A DNA stretch of 64,000 nt. Origin: Dendrocalamus latiflorus (lineage: Eukaryota; Streptophyta; Magnoliopsida; Poales; Poaceae). The position numbers were made by a program, and so were the translations under genes. The notes below the pieces were generated by a model, which saw only the letters and a program-made list of their open reading frames with translations, was not told where the DNA came from and did not search any database. The stretch lies in contig CM029660.1 in the NCBI GenBank assembly GCA_017311315.1, positions 36,661,507-36,725,506 on the forward strand, given 5' to 3'. This document shows positions 48,201 to 61,300 of the stretch, one piece after another; the stretch's first letter is position 1, and each line of letters begins with the position of its first letter.

Positions 48201-50999
48201 GAACTCCCAACACGCACCCCTTCTTAGAAATAAAAATCAACAAACAGGCACAGCGGGGGAAAACATATCTGAGTGAGACCTATCTGCATTTATGAAAACA
48301 TGAATCAAAATAATACAAAATTGCAGAAGTGCAGGTTTACTCAACATCACTACATTTGCAAGATTAGGTTGGGTCATGTCACAGGTCAGCACACAAACAT
48401 GTTTCTTAATTAATTTAATAATATGTAAATACTTAATGCTCATATATACGGAAACCACAAATATCCACACGAGGCATCTGCACAGATAGGAAACTAAGAG
48501 TGAGCACAACCAAACAAGGATTTGTTGCCATACCTCAACATGTGTCGGTAAATTGCTGCCGCTTTTCGGCAATGCATCGCCAAAGAACTGTTCCACGATT
48601 GAGATTGAATTGTCCTTCCTAACTGAATCAATATTTTTTGATTTGCCTTCTTTTTCAATGGAATACTTATCCATCACATCAGCTTCCCAATCTTCACTCC
48701 CTTTCATAATGCTAGAAGCAAATTCAGTTGAAGAGGTAACACCTCCAGATGGAAGCATGTGCTTTTGACCCACACTAGCAATGTTATCAGAAATGCCCTT
48801 CTCTTTGCTTTTGCTCGCAGTGATCTCTGTTGCTGACTGGTTTCCCTCTACTCGTCCACCAATTCGAGCAATAGTCGTCACGTTATCCTCACTAGTAGCA
48901 TTGTGAGCCTACAAAGTACAAACACAATTCAGGAATAGTATGACATTGGCAGATATTAGATTTGTTATCCCGCCTTCGCTTAGGAAGTGATTACTAGTAT
49001 CCCCAGAGTATTATTCCTTCTATACTGATGGGCGTGTCAATCAAGTAATAGCAAAAATCAGAACAATATCTCATCATTACATAAGTATCCTATTGAAAAA
49101 GAAAATATGTTGTTCGTCAAGTGTCAGATGTTAAAATTTGGTTGTATGTTGTCACCCGTGTCAAGTTAAGATAATTAAAAACAGATGAATCGATTAGAGA
49201 AGAGTCAAAAACTGTTCTGCAGTAATTCATCCCATACTTTTCTACATAGTACAAAATTGGCAGTAAGAAGCGAAATGCATGCAGCTGCTGGCAATTACTG
49301 ATTACATAAAACAACGTCAAGACATGCACCTTTGGTTCAAGTGAGATGTTGGGCGGCTGTGGCTGAAGCTTTTTCTCCATAAATGCATTTGAAAAACCAG
49401 GCGGCACAAGTGGCCTGGCGGTGGGAGCTGGTAGAACTGAAGATGTTTTAGTGGTATCTTTTTGATAAACTAAGGACACTGCAGATCCATCTGGCTTCTC
49501 ACTTTTAGTTGTGGCGCCTGTCTTTTCAGCAGAAGTCTGTAACAGTGAAATGATATCATCACCATTATTTTCTTTCGCAATATCAGGGCCATTCTTCTTC
49601 TCTTGAAGGGATGTATGTTGCTCTTTCCTCATCAGTTCAAATGATGCTGCACAGAAGGGCAATGTGAGACATTGTAGATGACTGCGGTGAAAAAAAATGG
49701 ATGTTATAGTGTTGCGTTAAGAGACACTGACCCCTTCGTTTCCTTTCTTCTTCTGCTCTATCCTCATTTGAGCATTCGGATGACCCAAATGTCTCATCGT
49801 TCATTGAGTCAATATCTTTCCGTGGAAAAGGCGCAGCCTGTCATTAGCATGTTGTGTATTCACTATCTAACGTTCCAAAGGTTGTCAATCTATAAGAGAA
49901 AGGAAGGATGGAATGAAACATGCATGCTAGCTCAAACCTTGTAAGGACGTGGTGGCTGGTAGCGTTCAGACGTCCTGTTTGGCTGATACGCATTCCCACG
50001 ATCCTTCGATGCCGAATTCCCTGTATATCCTGGCGGTCTAGGGAAACCACCGCTTCCCAGTAGGCCATCATGCTCCGTATTCTGCCAATTGCGTCTGTAT
50101 TGGTTTCCATTACGCCTATCTGCAGGAGAAAATTATTAGCTCTGCGGAAGCAGAAAGTAATGCAGTCGACATGCCTAATATGACCATAAACTAGGACACC
50201 TAAGGAAGTAAACCATGGCTAACTAATAAACAGGAAGTAAACCATGGCTAACTAACAAACAATACAATCATGTAATTAATTGATCTTCCTCTGTTTACTA
50301 TTATGAGTGCAAACTAAGTAAGCTTCGGGATGGCAGGTCCGCAAGACAATGGAATATCATTTCACCAGCACAAAGTGATCGATGATCATCCCAAAAAGGG
50401 CATGACGAGAAATTATTCACCAACCTTCCACGCCGCACCAACGTTAACAAACAACAGGAAAGTAAGGATTCACATAAAACCAAGAAGAAAACATGCTTAC
50501 CCTGCGTTAAAGACTCGCGATCAGGTAGATCCCCGTCCCGGTCACTTGATCCAGACGAGCGAGCCTCCCACCTGCCCCCTGAGCTCCCGGCACGAGAAGA
50601 ATAACCCCCCGGCCCATCTGACCTTGCTAGGGGTGTACCGTAGTAGCCCTTGCTCCTCTCAAGCACACCGGCCGACACCTCCTGCAGCTCGCTGGTGCGC
50701 GCACAGAGATAACAATCAGCACACGAAGCCTACGGGGAAAAGAGAATTGAAGTCCCAGTGATCAGGGCAAAAGGACCTCAGGAGCGACGCATCAAAACCC
50801 AGGGGCGGCTTCTTGCAACGCTCGGTGTCGCCAACGGAGAGCAGGAACTCCCTGGAGTACACTATCCTCATCTTGCTCCTGCTACAGACAAACACACAGA
50901 CGACGGACGATTGAGAGGAGCTTCCAAGAGCCTAGCAGTAGTAGCAGACACAAGGCGAGGCGAGGCGTACCCAGTTTGTCTCTTGGGCTCGGAGCTCAT
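45218..50999 (-). CDS. CBE1-like eIF4E-binding protein
   Basis: Ten minus-strand exons: 50999-50971, 50878-50777, 50691-50501, 50119-49938, 49837-49732, 49646-49330, 48908-48534, 47846-47762, 47520-45967 and 45381-45218. They join to 3,105 bases, 1,034 residues. Recognised as the plant family of Arabidopsis CBE1 (At4g01290), which binds cap-binding eIF4E. The canonical YxxxxL-hydrophobic motif is present as YSREFLLS near residue 15. Other marks: SAGVLERSKGYYGTPLAR, DETFGSSECSNEDRAEEERK, SFELMRKEQH, SKFARWFLDE, and the end GGVYGAELDMNLRYR. Most of the protein is disordered and rich in Pro, Gln and Met. Exon 9 includes a perfect 39-bp tandem duplication adding IHHDTHHSFPTNM. Exon 2 has a NAGNAG acceptor. 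Intron 7 has two more short tandem duplications. Intact. Confidence 0.88.
46211..46288 (-). repeat. 39-bp perfect tandem duplication in CBE1-like exon 9
   Basis: Copies at 46211-46249 and 46250-46288 are identical. They keep the frame and double a 13-residue His-rich unit. Confidence 0.95.
47887..48124. repeat. Two perfect tandem duplications in CBE1-like intron 7
   Basis: A 36-bp unit starting TAATAGATATTTTAATGCCC is doubled at 47887-47958, and a 32-bp unit starting AAGATGTGGGCATGAGGCCA at 48061-48124. Neither pair shows mismatches. Confidence 0.9.
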
Positions 51000-51261
51000 C
51001 CCTCCCCGCGCGCACCAAGAGCCTTCACACCTCCCTCCCTCTAAGCTAAATCAGAAATCGCGAGGAACTAGGGCATCCATCCTAGGCGAAATCTAGCTCA
51101 TCTTACAGACTAGAATCAGGTCAAATGTCAGTGGAATCTACCTACAAACCCCGAATCAGAAACGCACAGGGGGGAATCGATCGAGAGAAGAGGAGGAGGA
51201 GGAGGAGGAGGAGGAGGGGAATCTGGGCTGAAGCAGAAGCGAGGGGGATTAGGGAGAAGGA

Positions 51262-51442
51262 AACCCTAGGCAGGTTGGTTACTTGGTTGGTTGGTTGGTG
51301 CAGGACTGGCTGAATCGGAGCCGGCGAGTGAGTGGTGGTGGATTGGATTCTTTCGCAAGTCAGCCGGGTCGGGTCGGGTCGGGAGAGAGAGAGAGACATC
51401 CATGGAAGCATATGGGCTGTGCATGGGCCACTGGGCCCATAG
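51262..51442 (-). promoter_or_regulatory. Upstream motifs of the CBE1-like gene
   Basis: A telo-box AAACCCTA is at 51262-51269 and several TGGGCC/GGGCCCA words lie at 51412-51440, 260-440 bases before the ATG. A GGA repeat sits at about 51191-51217. Confidence 0.45.
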
Positions 51443-51639
51443 CACAGAGTCACGGAGAGAGAGAGAGGAGGTGCTGGTGGGCCTAGGTGTCAGGACCACG
51501 GAAACTCCTCGTGCAGTCATGCCCAAATGGGCAGCCTGGCACAGGATCGTTAGATACGATCCGTTTAGCCCGCCAGCTTGAATGGGTCGTTTGTGCCGGC
51601 CCATGTGCTGAGACAGCGGTCCAGGCATAGTCTAGAGGG

Positions 51640-53830
51640 GGTTCATGCCGTTCCTAGCCGATGTACGTCCATTTAGCCCGATGGGTCAGCAAGCATGGCT
51701 AGCCTGTTCGGCCTCAAATTTTAGGAAAAAACATAATAGTTCAAAAAAATATTTAGAATTCAAAAAATACATAATGAATTATAGAAATTGTAGAAAAAAA
51801 CTCAATCAATTATACAAATATAGTATTGAGCTTTATTAATGTTAAAATGGTTGCCCCATTAAGATTTTGCCAAGTAAAAAATCAACTTGAGACAATCTTG
51901 GCAAAGAAAAAAGAGTACAACATGTAACTCAGCATTACATATAAAAAAACAAATAAAATACAATGTGTACATAGATGCTCTACAAATCGTCGGTGTCTTG
52001 ACTGCCTTCGCCGCCATTTATATAGAGATTGTTGAACGCGTGTTCCAACTCCGTATCAACCACACTGTGTTGAGCTTGCGTATCAGTTTGTTCCCAGTTT
52101 TTCACTATGAGAGGCACTTTCTACCATCTCACTTGCATGTCTTGTTTTTCTCTTCTTCAATATTCTTCCAGAAATATTGAAAGCAGTCTCAAAAGAAATC
52201 GTTGAGATAAGAACGATTAACACACTTTGTGCTAATATAGATAGCACGATATATGTTAACTTTTGCTCGCGCCACCGATCCAATTTGTTAAAGTTCTCTG
52301 TATGGTGAGACATAGGATCGCTGTCTAAAAAGAATGATAGTTCCCCATAGGCCTTGCTATGGATTACTGCAGCACTTGATAATGTATAGCTTAATCTCCT
52401 AGAGGATCCTGGTCCACCAAAGATTTTGCCCTACATATTTGTCTTCTTACCTATGGTGAGTGTTAGTGGAGGTCGTTACAAGTGAACCTCCTAAAACTTA
52501 TGCTCGTACTTCTGATAAACTTTAGACAATTGTGAATGAACAACTGCAAAATAGTTAGAATAATCTACCCCTATAGACTCATCTATAATTGAAAGAATAT
52601 TAGTGAATCATGCAATTTTAGCTCCTTGGATCTATAATAAATGCAAGTGCATATAAAATACATAATCTCATTCTAATATTTTAAATATTTAGCTTTCATA
52701 GTGCACACAACCTCTCGTAACACTAGACCATTTTCATTAGCTTTTCAAGTGAACTGCAATAACAAGAATATGATGTATAATTACAAGAGATGTTGGATAG
52801 TACACTCCAGATAAAACAATAGTGGATTCGTAAAAGATTTCTAGAAATGCTAGTAACTTCCCAGCAACATACTAGTGCTGCTCAGTCGATAGTGTATTGT
52901 CGATATGGTTATGATGGTGCGTGTGGATAAAAACTAAAAAATATGGACTTATAGAGTAAAAGATTCTGTAGCATGAGATAAGTTAAGTTACGCCTTACCA
53001 GCATGTCCATAGTAATGCAGTGGGTCTTATACACTGCAATTCGTTGGTTAGAATTATTTACAAAAGAAATTGCATCATGAAAAGTTTGAAGATATGGATC
53101 TAACCTCTTCAAACCACATACTATAAGATTCATAATATGGTAGGCACATCGCTGATGTAGTAAGAAGGATTCGACGTATGAATTAAATAAGGGAATGAGA
53201 ATATCTATTGCCCTGGAGTTTGCTGCATGATTGTTTGGATAAATGCAAAAAAAAATCGTAAGACCAAAATTTTCCACTACTTTGATAATACATTCTACTA
53301 TATTCTTACATGTATATACTACGTCAATTAGTTTGAAGCATATGATTCTCTTTTTCAAGACCTAGTCATCATTTATATAATAAACAACTACCTAATAAAG
53401 AAAAATAAGAACAATATAAGTATATGAAAATTAGCATTGTTACCTCTTTCTAGATTTCGAATTTCAGGTTTTTGACAAAATTATTTTAAATTTTTCCCAA
53501 ATTTTAACAAAGTGTAGCGAAATTTTTATAAGAGAATTTGGAGAAGAGATTGCTGGTGCGAGTGTAGCTGAATGAGAGGGGGGGGTACGATGCCTATTTA
53601 TAGAAAAATTTGAGATTTTATGATTTTTTTTCTTCATATTTTTAAATTCACAAATGGCTACAAAATAGCTATATTTTTTTTTCAAAAAAATCAACCATTA
53701 CTCGTACTAAACGGGCCATACCCACCGTACCATGCCTAGGGCAAACATGCATAACAGTCACATTTCCATGCTAAATAGGTCGTACCCAACAGGCTACGCG
53801 CGACTACAGACCAAACATGCCAAACAGGCT
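51640..53830 (-). mobile_element. Degenerate hAT transposon with transposase relics
   Basis: On the minus strand, 53358-52909 encodes NNHAANSRAIDILIPLFNSY, then LLHQRCAYHIMNLIVCGLKR and VYKTHCITMDM with RNLTYLMLQNLLLYKS. Further on, 52313-52083 gives KLTYIVLSILAQSVLIVLIS and the C-terminal dimerisation domain ISTISFETAFNISGRIL. Both match hAT transposases, in the correct order. Frameshifts and stops separate them, so no active enzyme is encoded. The flanks (51640-51710 and 53700-53850) are rich in GGGCC and ACAGGCTA words like hAT subterminal repeats. No certain terminal repeats or target duplication could be assigned; the ends are approximate. Confidence 0.75.
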
Positions 53831-54445
53831 ACCATGCTGTATGGGCCGTGACGTGTTAGACCGCGCCCCATTATACGTGCCATGCCATATCGGTATGTTG
53901 GTTTAAGATGGTGACCTAGACACGGTCTGCCCCCCTTGTACTGTGCCATCTCGGCCCAACCACGGAGGGATTGTTCCCGCTTGCATCGCTCGCGAGCTCC
54001 AACCCTAGCATCCCTTCTGCTTCCCACAACTTCTACCACTACCTTCTCTTCTCTTCTCTTGTCTTTTCTTTTACTACTAGTATTCTAGCTTCAAATCTCT
54101 AGCTACTACTACCTTATCTTGTCTGCTCTTTTTGTGGCATCTGCCACTTCATTAAAATAATGTGCTTCCAAGGTCACTGCCGATCTAATTCGCGTTATAG
54201 TAATATATATACTAGATCAACGGGTTTACTAACGATTCGATCCTGCGGGCGGTAGGAGCTCTGAATTCTCGTCTTGCGTCTTAAGATCAGCAGGATTTTG
54301 GGTAGGTAGACATTATGTAGTGAGTATTACATGATTTATTGATTCTGGTGAATTCTTTGGATACTCCTAGTCCGAGAGCAGCCGATGTGTCAACTGGAAT
54401 TGCTTTATTCTCATTCCTTATGTGTTCTTTACTTGTCCATAACAG
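53831..54445. other. Spacer ahead of the orphan MYB exon
   Basis: Contains a TCTTCTCTTC-rich stretch at 54040-54060. No coding region is supported. Confidence 0.4.
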
Positions 54446-54503
54446 GTTTGATCGTGATTGGAAAAAGATTGAAGCGTATGTTGGCTCAAAGACAGTAATA
54501 CAG
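54446..54503 (+). pseudogene. Orphan exon of a REVEILLE-type MYB gene
   Basis: Fifty-eight bases between an acceptor (TCCATAACAG) and a donor (GTATAAAGG) encode FDRDWKKIEAYVGSKTVIQ. This is the middle of the single MYB repeat of the CCA1/LHY/RVE family, which binds the evening element; the next exon should encode the SHAQKYF helix. Neither that exon nor any other RVE exon was found within several kilobases. The exon itself has no stop or indel and both splice signals look usable. It is therefore a displaced exon, perhaps captured by a transposon, and not a working gene. Confidence 0.75.
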
Positions 54504-55725
54504 GTATAAAGGATCTTTTGGGCAACTTGAAATGTTCTATTCACTAGGTAGCACTTTTTCGGTATCATCCCACCGTGCTTTGCCCAAAAGATAAACGAAG
54601 CTAGCCCACGTAAACGAAGTAGCTGATTTGCGAAATGCGCACCTGTCCTGTTCCTGTAAAAAGCAGTTCTTCTTCCTAAGACATCAAGAAACACTGTAGT
54701 TTTCCCTTGCTTTTGCTTGGAAGCAAGCAAGCAAACAAAAAAGGTGGTGACTCAAGCCTTGCAAACCACAAATTACTCATATATCTTGGTTCTTCTAGTG
54801 GAGTAGCAATTCATTCATGATTTATAGATCGGATAATGCTCAAATCATATTCACATCCATATTTTTTTCTCGGATTCGAATACAAATCGGATAAATGTTG
54901 GATACAAATACAGACTGGACAAATATCATATACGAATTTGGATCGAACTATACTCATAATCGGATCGAGTGCCCACGTGAGGACCCTTCTCTCTTGTGCA
55001 ATTTTTTCAGTAGCTCCTGCCGTTTTGTTTTTCCTCCAACACAGATCCAAAAATCCTCTCAGGCACACACGTAATGCACTCCTCACGTCCCCACATTGCA
55101 CATACCCATCGTGCTCCCATCCACACGATCCCCCTAGTAAAAACCGTATCTATCACCACCCCCACTGTACTCAATCGTCGCCCCATCTCTTTCTCTATCC
55201 TGAAATTGCAACGCCACCGCACTACCCCTGTCCCATTCGTCGGCTCTCCTTGCACTCGCGTTAGCACGGCGAAGCCATAGCCGCCACACGCTGGGGAGGC
55301 CGATGCGGACCGGTGAGCAATGTCGTGTCAAATCGATTGAGACCCCCCAATTCGCCTAGTCTGTTGCGCATCTCTCTCGGCAAGGTGACTCGCGATGCCC
55401 TATCCATCGAGGCGTCGACCTTGATGCTAGGTCCTCCAGTTGGTCAATGGTGCCGGCATCATCACCTCCCGCTCCTCCTCTTGCCTGATTTTTGGATGCC
55501 CTATCCATGTTCGCCTCGAGCCCTTGAACATCACCGCCAACTCCACCTCTCGCCAGTCGTCACCGCCACCAGCTCTTCCTCCTCCACCACTCAGTTTCCG
55601 ATGTCTTTCTCCTTCAACCCTAAGGTAACTTTTTATTCTCATATCTGGGTGAATGAAACTATAGATCTGCAATTGTTAGCATGGATATTCAATTTGTGTC
55701 TTTGGTACCATGGATATTCAATGCT
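54504..55725. other. Repeat-like spacer
   Basis: About 54830-54970 repeats CGGAT/ATCCG-type words in A/T-rich text, as in decayed grass retroelements. The antisense frame at 54287-54730 and the frames at 55007-55750 lack domains. Nothing else recognisable. Confidence 0.4.
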
Positions 55726-56036
55726 GAGGTGGACACGCTCATGGACTTGATGGGTCACACGGCGGGGACCCATGTGGCAACAAGGGCTACTTTGAGGGCG
55801 TGGCATGCGACACATGCGGAAGGGTGGTGACCATATCGCTGTAGGGGAGGGGCTCGTGGGAAGCATCTTGCCGGCGATGCTCCCAGGCCTCACCGGGCCG
55901 TTCCTGAACTACAAAGCTGGGAGGGGTGATCCCCACGAGGTCAGCGACCTCCTGGAGCTTGCGGAGCTCTACCTCGGTATGAATAACCTACCCAAGAGCA
56001 TCCCCGTGGAGCTCGGCCACCTTGGTGACCTCCAAG
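55726..56036 (+). pseudogene. 5' fragment of an LRR receptor-like gene
   Basis: In one frame it reads GDPCGNKGYFEGVACDTCGR then VVTISL, the cap domain (LRRNT) of an LRR receptor-like protein. A TAG follows at 55842-55844, and after a one-base loss another frame continues VGSILPAMLPGLTG, then LLELAELYLGMNNLPKSIPV and ELGHLGDLQ, which are leucine-rich repeats. The exon ends at a GT donor (56037). Spacing before GDPC is also shortened. No further LRR, membrane or kinase exon was found, so this is a truncated, doubly broken copy. Confidence 0.75.
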
Positions 56037-57822
56037 GTGGGTGAATTCTTGGTTGGTCTTGGAGTTGATATGAATTAGGGAAATTATTTTTGGTATACTG
56101 TTTTGGCTGGTTAGTTCATCGTATTTGCCATTTGTATAATTTGAATGGAGGAGTTTAGGTTTTTGGTGTGTGCATTTATGTTCCTTGATTGTTGTTATTC
56201 TTGTTGTTTGTATTTGATTATATTTCAATATGAGACCTATACTGAACAACATTGGAATTTTGCGCAATGGATTTTAGCTTGTTCTTGCCTTTCTAGTGGC
56301 TCACAGCCCCAGCTACCTATTCTTCTTTGGCTCGGAACTCTGAATTGATAGATAGAAAGCTTATTAGAGGTTCTTGTGTGCTCAAATGTTCTAGAGTGTT
56401 GTCATTGTTTCTATCATACTCGTTCTAACATGTGCGCTTATTTTGTCCGAGGAGTATTGATGATCGCCTGCCTACACTTATGAAATGTCAAATGTCTGGA
56501 TCAAATCTGGAGTCATCGAACAGACGCCTCATCACCCGCTCACTAGAGCTTTAGCTTTTAGTTTCTTAATTTCGTCTTATTTTTTTGTTTTTCCCCTTGT
56601 TATTTTATATTGTCTATGATGGTTAACTTTCTTAAAATTTTTAAATTTAATTACGCTGAAAAGTTACGAGCAGCTACAGTGCAAAAAAGACTATAGCATA
56701 AAATAAGCTATAATCTCAAGCTTAAAAATCTAAATGAGCACCACCGTACTAAGACGGTCCATGAGTTGGTCAAATCAGACGAGATTGGCTGATCAAGATT
56801 TGCATTAGCAATTTAACACTACCTCATTTGCGCTGCAAAGTGCGCCAGAAAAGAAAAGAAAAACTTGATGCCATTGTGGTAACTAGTAGCATAGGCGCGG
56901 CGACACGCCGCGTCAGCCACCGTGTGCACCGAAGTAAAAGAGGCGATAATTTGTGAGGGTTTTTTTTTAAAAAATCGAGGGCACATGCGTATTTTCAAAA
57001 AAGGTAAAGGGTTTTTTCGTAAAAATTGAGGACCCGTATGTAATGAAATGAGGACCCGTACGCAATTTAGAAAACCGCAGGGCGCCATCCTGCAAACTGG
57101 AGGGGTTTTTCAGAAAAATCCGCCGCAAAAAAACCCACCAGGGACCTCTTCGCGAGGAAAAAGGACCTCTTTGCGAGGAAAATAGACCTGTACATAATTT
57201 CCGGAAAACACGAGGAAACTCCCTCCCCCGGCCGTACCGAAATCCCCCGCCACGCACCGGCCGGAGCGCGCGGGCGGGGGACGTGGCCGAGCGCCCGCCC
57301 GGGCATTCCCCCTGCTATAATGGGGTTTTTGATGCGCGCACTCTCTCTCTCTCTGATTTCAATAAATTAAAGAAACAGTACTTGTTTGGTAAACAAGATG
57401 GCAAGTGCTATCAAATTAAGTAATCACCATATAGGAAAGAAAGGCACTTGCGAACGTGACTTGGTGGTGCCAAACCTCCTGCTTCCGCCAAACCTCTCTA
57501 AAAGCTTTTTTTTTTACCTTTTTTACGGTAATCAACTTTTAAATAGAATGTCTTTTTAGATGGAATCTACATATTAATTATAATACACACGGTAACAACT
57601 TCATTTGTACCGATGAAAATCGTACATAAATTATTTGTATCTCCGTACTCTCACACACAAATAACTAAAAAACATAAATCAACACCAAAAATAATATGCC
57701 TTAGTACGATTAACAAAGGCGAATTAGAATTACAATACATGGTAGATACAAGAAAACAAATTCGAGCTTGTCATGGATTACTACAAAGTAAATAAGTGTT
57801 TTGAATTTATTTTTCTAGAATT

Positions 57823-57854
<32 letters not shown>

Positions 57855-58141
57855 TTATATATATTTATATATATATTTACTGTGCAATACAATTCTACGT
57901 GACCCCTGGTACGGGAAACTTTTTTGACACGATTCTTTCTCTTTTTAAAAACCATTCTCAAATATTTCACGGGAATCTATTTATTTTTCATAGAAATATA
58001 AAAAAATTCACGCGTTTCGAACAGAATCATAGTATGAAAAAAAACCAAAACAAGTGAGTAAAAAAAAAAACAACACGAAGGGAAGAAAAACAAGAAGAGA
58101 AGAGAAGAGGGGCTGACGACGGGCGATGTCGGCGTACGCGT
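56037..58141. other. Intergenic DNA with repeats ahead of SEC16
   Basis: 56960-57200 has repeated GAGGACCCGTA and GACCTCTTCGCGAGGAAAA words. A degraded GGGCCTGTTCTTTT-family MITE relic spans about 57500-57615. An AC/AT compound microsatellite is at 57822-57880 and a CT tract at about 57341-57352. No gene is supported. Confidence 0.45.
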
Positions 58142-58148
58142 TATAAAA
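58142..58148 (+). promoter_or_regulatory. TATA-like box of SEC16
   Basis: TATAAAA, 227 bases before the ATG at 58375, followed by a GAGAA-rich leader. Confidence 0.5.
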
Positions 58149-58374
58149 AAACGCGAAGAGAAGAGAAGAGAGAAGAGAAGGGGAGAAGTTGAGGGCACGC
58201 GTCGTCTCCTCCTCCTGCTCCGACCAAATCGAGATCCAACCAATCCCGCTTCCCGTTGATCCGCCGCTCCGCCTCCGCCTCCGCCCCCTTTCCCTCCTCC
58301 AACAAGCCGCGCCTCGATTTGCCCCAGCCCGCCTCCGGATCTATTGCCCAAACCCTACTGAGGACCCCCCCGAC

Positions 58375-61300
58375 ATGGCGTCCGATTCCGACGACGTCAC
58401 CGACGCCGACTTCTTCGACAAGCTAGTCGACGACGACGACAGCCACCACCGCCTGCCCCCCGCTGCAGCCGACGACGAGGCCGCGGCGGGGGACCTCTCC
58501 GCACTCACCCTGCTCGAAGACGGCGACACGGGAGCTACCGACCCCGCGGCTGCGGCTCCTCCTCCTCCCCCTGAGGCTGAGGCTGGTGCGGCCGCGCTCC
58601 CTGAGGTGAAGGCCGTAGCGGCGCTACCTAAGGCGGAGGCGGAGGCTGCGGCTCCCCCTCCTCCTCCTCCTGACGCTGAGGCTGAGGATGTGGCTGCGCT
58701 CCCGGAGGTGAAGGCCGCGGCGCCGCCCCTTAAGGAGGAAGCTGCGGCGCTGCCGGAGGGCGGGTCCCCGGGATCGGCGAAGGCCGTCCATACCGCCGTC
58801 AAGCAGGTGCAGTGGAGCGTCTTTACTGGCAGCAGCAGCGGGCCAGATCCGTTCGGGGACTTCTTGGCGGACGGCGCCGGCGGCGAGGGCGCGTTTTTCG
58901 GAGCTAGTTTGACAGGGGACCAGAGCGTGCAGGGTTCAGTTGTAGGAACCAGCAGTGTTGGCGCGGAGGATCTCAGCTTCTCAAATGGAGTGGATAGCAA
59001 TGCCAATGCACAGTTCGATTGGGGTGCTAGCGCCATGGAGTCAGTGGATCAGAACACCACCACGCAGTCGGAGTGGACCGGTGGAGCTGTCGACTCCTTG
59101 GATCCCAAGTATTTGGAGAACCTCTACCCTGGCTGGAGGTACGACAATGTGACGCAGCAGTGGTATCAGATAGATACTTTTGGTGCGCAGGGTAGTGCTG
59201 ATAGTGGTGGTGCTGTACCGGTCGTTGGGAGCGATAATGTTCAGCAGCAGCAGCAGTTTAGTGTTTCATACCTGCAGAACTCTTTGCATGCGGGGCTAGA
59301 GACCATTGCAGAGGAGGGCAGCACCACTGCCGCAAGATGGGGACAGGATGAGAGCAGTGCAGCAGCCGCGGAGTACCCACCAAACATGCTGTTCTACGCA
59401 GAGTACCCAGGATGGTACTTTGACACCAACACTCAGCAGTGGCACGCGCTCGAGCCATATCTGCAACAAGGTCTTGCTCAGACTGCAACTACTGCAGCAG
59501 CTTCAGATGGATTTGCATGGACAGATCATAATGTAGCCCACGCTGGGAATTCTTATGCAAGTAACTACGATCAGCAGAGCCAGTGGCAGCAGGATTCGTT
59601 GGGTAACAGCATGCAGCCTGATAATTTCAGAGATAATAGCTTGGTGAGTAGTTCCTATGGTTCCGATCAGCATGCTGAGAATCAGATTGGTCAGCAGGCC
59701 AATGCTGAGCCATTGGGTTCCTCTACAAATTATTGGAGTGGTATCAACACATTTGTGCCTATTACAAGTCAACACACTGGTAGTGAGGGCCACCAGGATC
59801 ATTTCAAGGGATTCGAACCTACTAATTATCAACGTGCGTACAAGAGTGTTGAACCGTCTACAAGTCATCAAAGTACTTCTACTAGCCATCAGAGTGGGTA
59901 CAAGGGCTCTGAACATTCAACAGGCCACCAGGCTGGTCACCAGGGAGTCAAACCTTTTACAAACAACCAGAGTTACAAGGCATTTGTACCTTCTACAGCT
60001 GACCAGATTGGCCACAAGGAATTTGGACCTTCTATAGGTAGTCAAGCTAGCCATGTGGCGCACGAACCTTCAACAAGCTATGGTTATGGCAGTCCAAATG
60101 GCGTTGCTAAGCCAATAGACTTTGTTCCAACAGCAAACATGTACCAGACGCAAACACATGCTGATCCTGCCACACACATGCATTTACCAAACAACTATTT
60201 GGGCAGTGAGAACTCCATGAACTTTGCTCACCAGCAACTCATTGGTTCAAATGCTTCGGCTCAACAATTTGGTTACTCCTCCCATGAGCAGAGGTCATCA
60301 GCTGGACGCCCACCCCATGCTCTGGTCGCATTTGGATTTGGGGGGAAGCTTGTAGTTGTGAAAGAGACCAGCTCAATGACCACAAACTTTGGCAGCGGAA
60401 ATCAGGTATCCTAAGAATATTTCTTTGTAACATTCTTTTTTTTGGCAATAAAGTTGTAACTAAAAGCTTTTATCGTTGCAATTTAAGGGCAATTCCTGTG
60501 GCACGGTGTCAATTCTCAATATACATGATATTGTTGCTGATAAAATTGATCAACCAAGCATCCCTAACGGCAGTGCGCTTAGCTACTTCCATGCTTTGTG
60601 TCGTCAACCTATTCCTGGCCCCCTTGTTGGTGGAAGTGCTGCAGCAAAGGATGTGAATAAATGGCTTGATGAGATTATCGGAGGCTATGAGTCTTCTGTC
60701 AGGGAATTCCAAGGAGGGGATGTTCAGAAGTTGCTTATTTCATTACTGAAAATATTGTGCCAGCACTATGGAAAACTCCGTTCACCCTTTGGGTCTGATC
60801 CATCGCAGGAGGTATTTTCTGTCTTGTCTTGCTTGACTATCTCACGCTTTTCCCTGAGCAATATTGTTCATTATAGTGCACTGCAAAGCTTTTGCCAGAA
60901 AAATATATAGTTGACACCACTGTCACACTGATCAATGTCTGCTGCGCTGTGACCGCATAACAAATATACTCTGGATCTAAAACTTTGTAGGGAGCTGTGT
61001 AAGATATAGATTTGGACATCATGAATAAGTCCGAGTATTCGACCTTAAAAAGTTTAGGACCTGCACTTTATGGGGTTTGATTCAATCACCTTTGGTCCTA
61101 GTGCTCGATGCAATCATAAGTTGTGATTTGCTGGTTTGTTCTTTTAGCTTATTCCATGTTGAAATGCGAATGATACTAGATGCTGGAAAGTGTTGGTGTG
61201 TCAAAATTATGTGGGTGCTGTCCACTGCTCTGATAGAGACATCCTAGGTTAGGTTCTTAATAGAAATTGATTTTCTCGTGACAATGAATCAAAGGAATCA

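Noticed and set aside
54287..54730. A 147-codon minus-strand frame
   Set aside because: No domain, and it is antisense to the recognisable MYB exon.
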